This document shows positions 6,476 to 13,757 of a DNA stretch of 20,965 nt, one piece after another; position 1 is the stretch's first letter, and each line of letters begins with the position of its first letter. Below the pieces are notes generated by a model. It was not told the origin of the DNA. It was given only the letters and a program-made list of their open reading frames with translations, and searched no databases. Origin of the DNA: JASBZA01 sp964392065 (GTDB lineage Bacteria; Bacillota; Clostridia; Saccharofermentanales; Fastidiosipilaceae); the NCBI GenBank assembly GCA_964392065.1, contig CAYMOG010000023.1:1-20965 (forward strand), in the 5' to 3' direction. The translations under genes and the position numbers were made by a program.

Positions 6476-7696
6476 TTAAGAAGCGTTGTGGTGTTTTCTT
6501 GCATCGATAACCTTACGGCAACTCACATTTACCGATAAGATATTGATTGCCGTATAATTTTCCACCTGCTCACTGATAATATCTTGTACTTCCTGCATGA
6601 CTTCTTGCGCATTATATCCATAGTATAATGATAACTCGATAAAAAGCACCGCACCGTAAACTTCTTTTTGTACTTCAACTCTTAGAACTTCACATAAGCC
6701 CTGGACGTTTTCTAGCAAAATTCGTAATAATGAGGCAAGTGCTTCATCCGTAATTAAATATTTCCCTAGACTGGAAAAAGTCGGCCTGACCACCGTCCGT
6801 TCCGTTTCACCTTGTATTTGCGTATTGACCTTATCCCTACGCCTTCGACTCACGAATTTCAATGGATCTTGGAAGTAACCTGAGAACTCATGTTTAATTT
6901 CCATACTCGGAACAGGTATCGTATGGGAACCTTGCGTTTGTCTAGTCGTTTTAGCTATACGCCGTTCTTCTGGGCTACTCACGTCTTCGATTCTTATGGT
7001 TTCTAGAGGTTTATTTAGCCAAAGCCGCTCACAGATCTTCAGAATCATGCCATCCGACGTCCCTAAAATCATGAGCTTATCAGGTTTTCGCTCCAACAAG
7101 GTACGTCGCATATTCGCCGCACGAGAATCATCATAGAAAATGGCCTGCCGGACAGATTCAATCTTCGTAGAAGCTTTTTTAGCGGAAGAACCCGCAATAA
7201 TCGTGCCGCCTTCAATCAGAAGCCCATCGTCAATGAAGAATTCAATATTTCTTAATGAAGCCACTTGAATAGCCTTCGTCGATTTACCTGTTCCAGGTCC
7301 ACCTACAAATGCAATAACTTTTACTCGAGATAAAATACGTTTTTGTATGGAGCGTTGGATTTCTTCTTCTGTACTCTGTCTCTTATCGACTGCATCTACA
7401 ATACGATCGAGAGGATTCAAATGCGTGAGGGAGTCAAAAAACTCTTCTCTTCTGCGCACATTACGATTGGATTCATACGGTACATGCAGGTCTTGATTTC
7501 TCTCAATTCCATGACGTGTACCATTTTGAAATTGTTTTACGATGGTTCTAGGGTCCTTTGTATTCGGTAATTGCTGAGGCAGTGCATTAGGAGCACTTGA
7601 GATGCGCTCAGAACGAAGTTTTCCTTGTTCTAGTGCTTCTCTAGTCCTTCTTTTTTGGTTTTTCTCTCGATTGAAAAACGGAAAATGAAAGGCCAA
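6476..7696 (-). CDS. P-loop nucleotide-binding protein fused to a C-terminal Asp23/Gls24 domain
   Basis: A 406-residue cytoplasmic protein. Residues 1-120 are a basic, disordered-looking leader rich in R, Q and N. A P-loop domain follows: Walker A GGPGTGKST (132-140), then the conserved-looking patches FFIDDGLLIEGG (153-164), IIAGSSAKK (166-174), LMILGTSDGM (208-217), IRIEDVSSPEE (235-245), IPVPSMEIK (260-268) and FSGYF (271-275). Residues about 312-400 form an Asp23/Gls24-like domain (GKYLITDEALASLL, then ALYYG-like ELSLYYGYNAQEVMQEVQ). The product probably binds ATP or GTP; no substrate is evident. I take the start as TTG at 7696: AGGGGGA, overlapping the yebC stop, lies about 9 bases upstream, and no ATG is near. 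It is the second gene of the yebC operon. Confidence 0.85.
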   Translation of the reverse strand: MAFHFPFFNREKNQKRRTREALEQGKLRSERISSAPNALPQQLPNTKDPRTIVKQFQNGTRHGIERNQDLHVPYESNRNVRRREEFFDSLTHLNPLDRIVDAVDKRQSTEEEIQRSIQKRILSRVKVIAFVGGPGTGKSTKAIQVASLRNIEFFIDDGLLIEGGTIIAGSSAKKASTKIESVRQAIFYDDSRAANMRRTLLERKPDKLMILGTSDGMILKICERLWLNKPLETIRIEDVSSPEERRIAKTTRQTQGSHTIPVPSMEIKHEFSGYFQDPLKFVSRRRRDKVNTQIQGETERTVVRPTFSSLGKYLITDEALASLLRILLENVQGLCEVLRVEVQKEVYGAVLFIELSLYYGYNAQEVMQEVQDIISEQVENYTAINILSVNVSCRKVIDARKHHNAS

Positions 7697-7709
7697 ATCC
7701 TACTTCCCC

Positions 7710-8432
7710 CTATTCCTCTTCCCAATTATGGTAAATCTCTTGTACGTCGTCACTATCTTCTAATTGCTCTAATAATTTCTCCATCCGTATTTGATCTTCT
7801 TCGGATAATTTTACCGTATTATTTGCTACAGGCCCCACACTGGCATCCGCTAGGGTATAGCCCTCATCTTCTAGAGTTTGTCTAACAACCTCGAACGCTT
7901 GCGGCGATGTGCTAACTAGAAAGGCTTGATCTAAATTCAAGACATCTTCTGCTCCTGCATCTAGAGCCGTAATAAATAAATTATCTTCTATAACATTATC
8001 TGCTTCAAGATATATTTCACCCTTATCTTCAAACATGAAACTTACACTACCTGTCGTTCCTAAGTTTCCTCCGTGTTTATCAAATGCGTGCCTTACTTCA
8101 CCAGCCGTACGATTACGGTTATCAGTTAATGTTTTAACAATAATAGCGACACCAGAGGGACCATAACCCTCATATCGAATTTCTTCGTAGTCTCCAGCAT
8201 TGTCCTCACCACTTGCCTTCTTAATACTTCTCGCTATGGTGTCATTGGGCATATTATTCGCTTTGGCATTATTCACCGCATCGCGCAAACGGGTGTTAAG
8301 TTCCGGGTCTGGTCCACCTTCTCGCACTGCGACTTGAATTTCCCGACCAATTTTCGTAAAAATCCTACCACGTTTCGCATCCGCTGCACCCTTACGTCTC
8401 TTAATATTATTCCATTTTGAATGTCCCGCCAT
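7710..8432 (-). CDS. yebC: YebC/PmpR family transcriptional or translational regulator
   Basis: A 240-residue cytoplasmic protein that matches the YebC/PmpR family over its full length (usual length 240-250). The hallmark N-terminus MAGHSKWNNIKRRKGAADAK is intact, followed by YEGYGPSGVAIIV (about 87-99), TDNRNRTAGEVRHAF and GGNLGTTGSVSFMF. YebC proteins were first described as DNA-binding regulators, and recent work on members of the family links them to translation of proline-rich stretches; which applies here is not decided by the sequence. It heads a four-gene minus-strand operon and diverges from the DUF815 gene across a 71-base gap. Confidence 0.97.
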   Translation of the reverse strand: MAGHSKWNNIKRRKGAADAKRGRIFTKIGREIQVAVREGGPDPELNTRLRDAVNNAKANNMPNDTIARSIKKASGEDNAGDYEEIRYEGYGPSGVAIIVKTLTDNRNRTAGEVRHAFDKHGGNLGTTGSVSFMFEDKGEIYLEADNVIEDNLFITALDAGAEDVLNLDQAFLVSTSPQAFEVVRQTLEDEGYTLADASVGPVANNTVKLSEEDQIRMEKLLEQLEDSDDVQEIYHNWEEE

Positions 8433-8503
8433 AAAATCCCCTTAAATATTTCTTTATGTCTATTATAATACAGGATATAAAATTGTAATAGGAAGGTAAA
8501 CAC
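8433..8503. promoter_or_regulatory. Divergent promoter region of yebC and the DUF815 gene
   Basis: This 71-base gap must hold promoters for both directions. The palindrome TATTATAATA (8461-8470) gives a perfect TATAAT on each strand (8464-8469 on plus, 8467-8462 on minus), so the two -10 boxes would overlap and the promoters would compete. The -35 boxes are poor on both sides (CTTAAA at 8441-8446 on plus; TTACAA at 8488-8483 on minus with a short spacer). AGGAAGG lies 7 bases before the DUF815 start. Confidence 0.5.
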
Positions 8504-9778
8504 ATGGACTACAGACTACAAACCCGTGACATTGAGCCAGAAGAATTCGCTCTTGAACTGGAATCCCTTGTGTATTTTCAAAATATATTAGCACAAGAAC
8601 CTATGCAGCATTATATAGACGTGCTGTATGAAATAGATAATGGAGACGAAACACAAATTCGCCTAGCATATTCAAGCTGGAATCGCTCCCTGATGAAGAA
8701 CAGTGTAAATCAGTCCTGGGCTTTTTGGCTCATGGAGCAAATCGTGGTCTCCGATAATCCTTTCCATGAAAACATGGTACAAAACGCGGGTTGGCGTCAT
8801 GCTTTACAGCGTGAATTATTTCTGCTCTTCGTGGCCATGAAATTAGATGGTGCCCAGCTCTCACGCTACATAGAAGAAGAAAGTAATCTGAACACCCTTC
8901 CCATATATGATGTAGGACAAGTTTTACCTAGAAAACCTAGAGCGTATACCGATGCATTTATTAGGCTTGTCCAAACCGTATGGAAATTAGAACAACCCGA
9001 TTTCGCTCTTTGGCAACAGTACTTTCTCGCGAATGGATCAGGTCTTCCTTCTATGTATCCTGTGATGTACTTAGAAGAATTTATGTTAAAAGGTCTAGTG
9101 CACTGGGACTGGGTGAGACCAGAAGACATCTTCGATTACAATGGAAACTTCAAGAAATTAAGCCAACATATTGAACATTTTCTCAAAACAGGGGAACAAA
9201 GCCATATTCTTATGTATGGTGATCGAGGTTTAGGTAAAGAAGATGGGATCAAGGCACAATTAGCACAATTCGAGAATCAAGGTTTACGTCTAATTTGGAT
9301 TCGTCAAGATAATGTTCCAACGCTTCCCTATCTATTCCGAGAACTCCAACTCTCTCCACTTCGGTTCTTGATTTTTATCGATGATGTGAATTTCGTACAC
9401 GATGACTATGCTTTCTTAGAATTCAGACATATGCTCGAAGGCTATAGCCATGTACTGCCTAAGAATGTTTTATTTTGCTTATCCTCAAGAGTTAAACGTT
9501 TCTTGCCCATACGTGTTGAAGATTCTTCGGATAAAGATGCCAATAAGATTTCACATAATTTCTTGCAGCACTTCGGACTACGCTTAAACTATAACGCTAT
9601 GAACGAGGAACAGTATATAGATACCATCTACCAATTAGCAAGAATTGAAAATATCAAGATTCCGCCTGAAGATTTAAGAGAGAAAGCCATTGCCCATGCC
9701 GAGAAAAGTGGCCAACGTTCTATAGAAGAGGCCAGAGACTTTGTACGTAAAGTTCTAGCTACCGCAAAGGATTCCTAA
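8504..9778 (+). CDS. DUF815 family AAA-like ATPase with altered Walker A
   Basis: A 424-residue soluble protein. The first 230 residues are a family-typical helical N-terminal part. The ATPase part has a P-loop at 239-247, GDRGLGKED, where most DUF815 proteins have GDRGTGKSS; the lysine (K245) is kept but the following S/T is a glutamate (E246). GLRLIWIRQDN follows, then a good Walker B LIFIDDVNF (289-297, D293 and D294), the LEGYSHVLPKNVLFCLSSRVKRF stretch equivalent to the family's LEG...NVLIYATSNRRHL, and FGLRLNY. The function of the family is not established. Start ATG has AGGAAGG 7 bases upstream. It is followed after 62 bases by prfC, which appears to have its own promoter, and it diverges from yebC. 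Confidence 0.88.
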   Translation: MDYRLQTRDIEPEEFALELESLVYFQNILAQEPMQHYIDVLYEIDNGDETQIRLAYSSWNRSLMKNSVNQSWAFWLMEQIVVSDNPFHENMVQNAGWRHALQRELFLLFVAMKLDGAQLSRYIEEESNLNTLPIYDVGQVLPRKPRAYTDAFIRLVQTVWKLEQPDFALWQQYFLANGSGLPSMYPVMYLEEFMLKGLVHWDWVRPEDIFDYNGNFKKLSQHIEHFLKTGEQSHILMYGDRGLGKEDGIKAQLAQFENQGLRLIWIRQDNVPTLPYLFRELQLSPLRFLIFIDDVNFVHDDYAFLEFRHMLEGYSHVLPKNVLFCLSSRVKRFLPIRVEDSSDKDANKISHNFLQHFGLRLNYNAMNEEQYIDTIYQLARIENIKIPPEDLREKAIAHAEKSGQRSIEEARDFVRKVLATAKDS

Positions 9779-9781
9779 CAC

Positions 9782-9810
9782 TTGTTAATCAAGGTAGAAC
9801 ACGCTAAAAT
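9782..9810 (+). promoter_or_regulatory. Promoter of prfC
   Basis: TTGTTA (9782-9787) and TAAAAT (9805-9810) are spaced by 17 bases, matching four and five of six consensus positions. Transcription would start near 9817. The gap between the DUF815 gene and prfC shows no terminator, so prfC could also be read from upstream. Confidence 0.5.
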
Positions 9811-9840
9811 ATACCCGCTAGAAATGCGAGGAGCTATTAT

Positions 9841-11445
9841 ATGACCCAAGTACAAGATGAAATCCAGAAACGTCGGACCTTTGCCATTATTTCCCATCCA
9901 GACGCAGGTAAGACGACTATTACAGAGAAATTTTTGCTTTATGGTGGCGCTATCCGAGAAGCAGGTTCTGTTCGTGCCCGTAAGGCATCTCGACATGCCA
10001 CATCGGACTGGATGGAGATCGAGAAGCAAAGAGGCATTTCCGTTACGTCGTCGGTCATGCAGTTCCACTATGACGGTTTCACCATTAATATCTTAGATAC
10101 GCCAGGGCACCAAGACTTCTCAGAAGATACGTATCGTACCCTAGTTGCAGCCGATGCTGCAGTTATGCTTATTGATGGTGCCAAAGGTGTAGAACCTCAA
10201 ACCATTAAACTCTTCCAAGTCTGCCGTATGCGCGGAATTCCGATATTTACCTTTATCAATAAAATGGATAGAGCAGCTAGGAACCCTTTCGACTTAATGG
10301 ATGAGATCGAAAAGGTTTTAGGCATTCAAGCAATTCCATTCAATTGGCCCATAGGAATCTTCGGTGATTTCAAAGGTGTATACAATCGTCGTTCCAAAGA
10401 AGTGGAACGTTTCGACCCTAGTAGCAATGATCATGGAGCAAGCAAAGTTCAAGTCCGTGTGAAATCCATCGATGACCCTGAATTAAGTGAACTTATTGGT
10501 GCGAACTATCACGAAGATTTACAAAATGATATTGAGCTACTCGATATTGCCGGTGATGATTTCGACCTGGACCGCGTATTAAATGGCGAACTTAGCCCTA
10601 TGTTTTTCGGCTCAGCGATTACCAACTTTGGAGTGGAAACCTTCTTGCGTTATTTCTTAGAAATGGCACCCGCTCCTAGTGGACGTATGAGTGATCATGG
10701 AATGGTCGATCCCTATGATCCTCAGTTTCGTGGTTTTGTATTTAAGATTCAAGCCAATATGAATCCTGGGCATAGAGATAGACTCGCCTTCTTGCGTATA
10801 GTTTCCGGGAAATTCGAAAAGGATATGCCTGTTATTAATACACGAAATGACAAGAACATCAGGCTACAACAACCCCAACAATTTATGGCCCAAGACCATA
10901 AAACTGTAGACGAGGCCTATGCTGGAGATATTATAGGTCTATTCGATCCTGGGCATTTTCGCATAGGCGATTCATTATGTTCTCCTGGAGCCGAAGTCGA
11001 TTTCGAAGACATTCCAGTCTTCCCACCCGAGCATTTCGCTCGTATTGCTGCCAAAGACTCCCTCAAACGCAAACAGTATCTAAAAGGTATGGAGCAACTC
11101 GCACAAGAAGGTACCATCCAGATGTACAAAGAAGCGGATATTGGTACCGAAACATTTGTCGTTGGTGTTGTCGGTGTCTTACAGTTCGACGTTCTAGAAC
11201 AGAGGCTAAAGGATGAATATAACGTCTTAATAACGAAGACACCCTTACTCTATCGTTATGCGCGCTGGATACAATTTACAGATAATGCCACCATTACCAA
11301 TCCAGAAGAACTAAACATTACGAGTACGAGCCTCCTGGTCAAGGACCATTTCGATGCGTGGGTTTTATTATGTGAATCCGATTGGGCCATTACATGGGCA
11401 CTTGAGAAAAACGAAGGTCTACGTCTACTAGAAATTAACGATTAG
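9841..11445 (+). CDS. prfC: Peptide chain release factor 3 (RF3)
   Basis: A 534-residue translational GTPase that recycles RF1 and RF2 from the ribosome after peptide release. The length is normal for RF3. G1 is SHPDAGKTT (18-26), switch/G2 region GISVTSSVMQF (66-76), G3 DTPGHQDF (87-94), G4 NKMD (141-144). The RF3-specific features RARKASRHATSDWMEIEKQR (47-66) and PINTRN-type VINTRNDKNIRLQQPQQFMA in domain II are present, separating it from EF-G and TetM. GAGGAG lies 8 bases before the ATG. The 3' end overlaps the convergent zur gene by 11 bases. Confidence 0.98.
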   Translation: MTQVQDEIQKRRTFAIISHPDAGKTTITEKFLLYGGAIREAGSVRARKASRHATSDWMEIEKQRGISVTSSVMQFHYDGFTINILDTPGHQDFSEDTYRTLVAADAAVMLIDGAKGVEPQTIKLFQVCRMRGIPIFTFINKMDRAARNPFDLMDEIEKVLGIQAIPFNWPIGIFGDFKGVYNRRSKEVERFDPSSNDHGASKVQVRVKSIDDPELSELIGANYHEDLQNDIELLDIAGDDFDLDRVLNGELSPMFFGSAITNFGVETFLRYFLEMAPAPSGRMSDHGMVDPYDPQFRGFVFKIQANMNPGHRDRLAFLRIVSGKFEKDMPVINTRNDKNIRLQQPQQFMAQDHKTVDEAYAGDIIGLFDPGHFRIGDSLCSPGAEVDFEDIPVFPPEHFARIAAKDSLKRKQYLKGMEQLAQEGTIQMYKEADIGTETFVVGVVGVLQFDVLEQRLKDEYNVLITKTPLLYRYARWIQFTDNATITNPEELNITSTSLLVKDHFDAWVLLCESDWAITWALEKNEGLRLLEIND

Positions 11446-11866
11446 CCTGTAGTCGACAAGCCTTACAAATACCGAAAATCTCTAGAACATGTCCTGTAGG
11501 TGTAAACCCTTGACGTTTTAAGTCCTGATCAATTGTGTCTAGAGGACAAATATCCAGAGGAATTTCCCGATGACACGCTTCACAAATGGCATAATGGTTA
11601 TGCTTTCCTAGAGATAAGCGATAGAGCTGTGTATCCGCATCCGGCTGCGATATACTCTGGACCATACGTTTTTCCATAAACTGTTCTAGATTCCTGTACA
11701 CCGTACTAAGCCATAAATCTTCATCACCATAGCGCTCTTGCACCAACTGTAAGAGTGTCTGTGCGGTCAGCGGTTTATGTTGCTCTAAGAGGACTTCTAG
11801 AATCGCTATACGCGCTCTAGTCTTCCTGAGTCCATAGGCATTTAAAATATTGTCGATATCCACCAC
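11435..11866 (-). CDS. zur: Fur-family metalloregulator, most likely Zur
   Basis: A 143-residue repressor of the Fur family. The winged-helix DNA-binding half has TRARIAILEVLLEQHKPLTA and the recognition segment STVYRNLEQF (54-63). The C-terminal half has the metal sites: KHNHYAICEACHREIPLDICP (H89, H91, C95, C98) and GICKAC (C134, C137), the paired CxxC that hold structural zinc. Its place as third gene after znuC and znuB, and the Fur-type operator on their promoter, argue for zinc sensing rather than iron or peroxide. The start is GTG: AAGGAG precedes two consecutive GTG codons. The first (11866) overlaps the znuB stop by one base; the second (11863) has better spacing. The gene would then repress itself. 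The 3' end overlaps prfC. Confidence 0.92.
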   Translation of the reverse strand: MVDIDNILNAYGLRKTRARIAILEVLLEQHKPLTAQTLLQLVQERYGDEDLWLSTVYRNLEQFMEKRMVQSISQPDADTQLYRLSLGKHNHYAICEACHREIPLDICPLDTIDQDLKRQGFTPTGHVLEIFGICKACRLQANR

Positions 11867-12681
11867 TAGACTCCTTTCATTGCACGCGTCGCTCTCGCCA
11901 AAGCCGTTAGAATAAACATCATGATGACACTTAATACAACAATAGCGCCTCCCGGTGCAATATTTAAATAATAAGAGGCAATAATGCCGAAACTCGCATT
12001 AAATATTGAAATCATTATGGCCAGGTACAAAGTCTTCCTATAATTCACATGCAGTTGCATGGCGGTAGCGTAAGGAAGCACCAAGAGTGACGATATGACT
12101 AACGTCCCTACGCTTCGTGACGCAATGCCTATAGTAAGCGCAATAAGTAAAGTGAACAGTATTTCCACCATAGACGTCTTAATCCCTGCTAGTCGAGCAC
12201 TGCGTTTATCGAAACTAATGAAGAATAATTCCTTATAGAATAATAACGACAAGAGAATAACCACACTTGAAATTACAATAGAAATATTCCTATCAGTAGG
12301 TGAAATAGCAACAATTGACCCGAAGAGATAAGACTGGAAGCTCTGGCCAGATCCTGCAAAACCTGAGAATATAGCTGCTAAACCTACCGCCAAGGCCATA
12401 AGCACTGCCGTAGAGATCTCCGCATATCTCGGAAATAATCTCCGAATAAGCTCAAGAATGACCGCAGCAAGAGCGGTTGTAAGAATTGACATGACACTGG
12501 GATTAATTGAAATTACTACGCCCATTGCAACACCCGCCAATGCGGAATGGGAGAGCGCATCTCCTAAATTAGCCTGACGTCTGAGTACAATTACTTGACC
12601 TATACAAGCACAAGCTGCTCCAACAAAAATTGCAACGAGAAAAGCATTGCGCATAAACTGAAACGAAAATAACTCCCACAT
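11866..12681 (-). CDS. znuB: Zinc ABC transporter, permease (ZnuB/AdcB type)
   Basis: A 271-residue polytopic membrane protein of the ABC-3 metal permease family. About eight hydrophobic helices are visible, beginning with NAFLVAIFVGAACACIGQ. Family-typical sequences are VIVLRRQANLGDALSHSALAGVA (near the cytoplasmic coupling region), FLFGS-like SYLFGSIVAIS, and SVGTLVISSLLVLPYATA. I chose the ATG at 12681, one base after the znuC stop, with AAGG about 9 bases upstream; a further ATG at 12711 in the same frame would overlap znuC and lacks a site. It forms the transmembrane channel with ZnuC. Manganese or iron transport would look the same from the permease alone; zinc is inferred from the zur neighbour and operator. 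Confidence 0.92.
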   Translation of the reverse strand: MWELFSFQFMRNAFLVAIFVGAACACIGQVIVLRRQANLGDALSHSALAGVAMGVVISINPSVMSILTTALAAVILELIRRLFPRYAEISTAVLMALAVGLAAIFSGFAGSGQSFQSYLFGSIVAISPTDRNISIVISSVVILLSLLFYKELFFISFDKRSARLAGIKTSMVEILFTLLIALTIGIASRSVGTLVISSLLVLPYATAMQLHVNYRKTLYLAIMISIFNASFGIIASYYLNIAPGGAIVVLSVIMMFILTALARATRAMKGV

Positions 12682-12682
12682 A

Positions 12683-13423
12683 CTACTGCACCTTATCCCC
12701 TGAATAGCCATAGAGCTTCGACAAAAAAACAGGATTCATAGCATCTTCAACAGGGAACTCGAAGATTCCATCTTGCCCTAATGCCAGTAATCTAGAACCT
12801 TGCTTCATAGCTTGGCCCAAATCATGGGTGACCATAATAACCGTTAGCTTCTCTTCTTCTCTAAGTTTTTGTAACAAATCATAAATAAGATGCTCCGAAT
12901 GTGAATCTATACCTGAAGTCGCCTCATCCATAATGAGTACTTTTGCTTCATTCACCAGTGCTCTAGCAAGAAACACACGCTGCATTTGCCCACCCGAAAG
13001 CTCACCAATACGTTTATTCTCCAAGTGTTCTACATTACATAAACTTAGGGCTTCCCTCGCCTTTTGATAGTCACTTCTTCTAAACGGACGAAACATAGGA
13101 ATTTTCTTATATAAGTTTGCAACCACCACTTCCAACACACTGGCAGGAAAATCCGGATTAAAATCGTCATTTCTCTGAGCAATATATTGTACTTGATTCC
13201 ATTCCTTGAATTTGGAAATATCTTGTCCAAAAAGTCTAATCTGACCAGACCTCGCCGGTAACTCTCCTAATAATAAGCGTAGCAATGTACTCTTACCTGC
13301 ACCGTTCGATCCCAGAAGCGCAATAAAGTCGCCTTCAAATACTTGCATATTTACACTTCTCAATACAGGCGTATCTGCATAGTGGAAGCTAAGTTCTTGC
13401 ACATCAAAAATCTCTCTCGCCAT
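12683..13423 (-). CDS. znuC: Zinc ABC transporter, ATP-binding subunit (ZnuC/AdcC type)
   Basis: A 246-residue ABC ATPase that powers metal import through ZnuB. All motifs are intact: Walker A GSNGAGKST (38-46), Q-loop Q83, signature LSGGQ (142-146), Walker B VLIMDEAT (162-169) and the switch histidine H200 (VTHDLG). The FRPFRRSDYQKAREALSLCNVEHLENKRIGELSGGQ region is typical of the metal-type ABC subfamily. I chose the ATG at 13423, with AGGA 10 bases upstream; a TTG three codons earlier is possible. It is the first gene of znuC-znuB-zur. No gene for the substrate-binding lipoprotein (ZnuA) is in the window. Confidence 0.93.
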   Translation of the reverse strand: MAREIFDVQELSFHYADTPVLRSVNMQVFEGDFIALLGSNGAGKSTLLRLLLGELPARSGQIRLFGQDISKFKEWNQVQYIAQRNDDFNPDFPASVLEVVVANLYKKIPMFRPFRRSDYQKAREALSLCNVEHLENKRIGELSGGQMQRVFLARALVNEAKVLIMDEATSGIDSHSEHLIYDLLQKLREEEKLTVIMVTHDLGQAMKQGSRLLALGQDGIFEFPVEDAMNPVFLSKLYGYSGDKVQ

Positions 13424-13457
13424 AGCCCTCAAATCCTAAAACTCATCCATCATCAGC

Positions 13458-13486
13458 ATAATAACTGATTTGCGAATGATTCGCAA
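13458..13486 (-). promoter_or_regulatory. Promoter of znuC-znuB-zur
   Basis: On the minus strand TTGCGA (13486-13481) and TATTAT (13463-13458) are 17 bases apart. The -35 box and much of the spacer lie inside the Zur-like palindrome, so bound repressor would block RNA polymerase. Transcription should start near 13451, about 28 bases before the znuC ATG. Confidence 0.7.
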
Positions 13487-13488
13487 AT
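13468..13488. promoter_or_regulatory. Fur-family operator, probable Zur box
   Basis: A perfect 21-base inverted repeat: half-site ATTTGCGAAT, central G, then its exact complement. The core TGCGAAT-G-ATTCGCA is the 7-1-7 layout of Fur-superfamily boxes, with outer bases unlike the Fur (GATAAT) and PerR (TTATAAT) sequences. It covers the -35 region of the znu operon, whose last gene encodes a Zur-like protein. It starts only 12 bases 5' of the znu -10/-35 side end and lies about 1 dozen bases (minus 13500) from the end of the upstream DUF2007 gene. Confidence 0.82.
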
Positions 13489-13499
13489 AAATTTACAGG

Positions 13500-13736
13500 C
13501 TATAGGTCTGATAAATCTAAAATGCCTAACAATTCTGAGGCCTCTTCCCAATCTGCACCATATACAAATAATCTATAAGTTTCTAAGAGAGAACCCGCAT
13601 GCAAAACAAACCCCTGTCCATATACACTGCGAACTAAACAAGGAATCTTATTATTTCGCAATATATTCTCTTGCATAGTGATTTCTATATAAGAACCTTC
13701 AGCAAGTAGCACAAGTTCTTCCTTGTCATAGGACAT
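13500..13736 (-). CDS. DUF2007-like small protein
   Basis: A 78-residue soluble protein resembling the DUF2007 / putative signal-transducing small domain: VLLAEGSYIEITMQENILRNNKIPCLVRS at the start (a helix that scans for intermediate protein partners has been suggested, but no function is proven), then LLETYRLFVYGADWEEASELLGIL at the end. These proteins form a small ferredoxin-like alpha-beta fold. AGGAGG lies 8 bases before the ATG, and the gene follows accDA by 21 bases, so it ends the fatty-acid operon. Its co-transcription with acetyl-CoA carboxylase genes is the only clue to its role. Confidence 0.78.
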   Translation of the reverse strand: MSYDKEELVLLAEGSYIEITMQENILRNNKIPCLVRSVYGQGFVLHAGSLLETYRLFVYGADWEEASELLGILDLSDL

Positions 13737-13757
13737 TAGAAATCCCTCCTAATCGCC

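Noticed and set aside
9775..10068. Open frame on the minus strand over the start of prfC
   Set aside because: It lies inside a clear RF3 coding region, shows no ribosome binding site and has a composition typical of an antisense shadow frame.
12682..12711. A longer N-terminus for znuB
   Set aside because: The extra ten residues overlap znuC; the ATG one base after the znuC stop has a suitable AAGG site.
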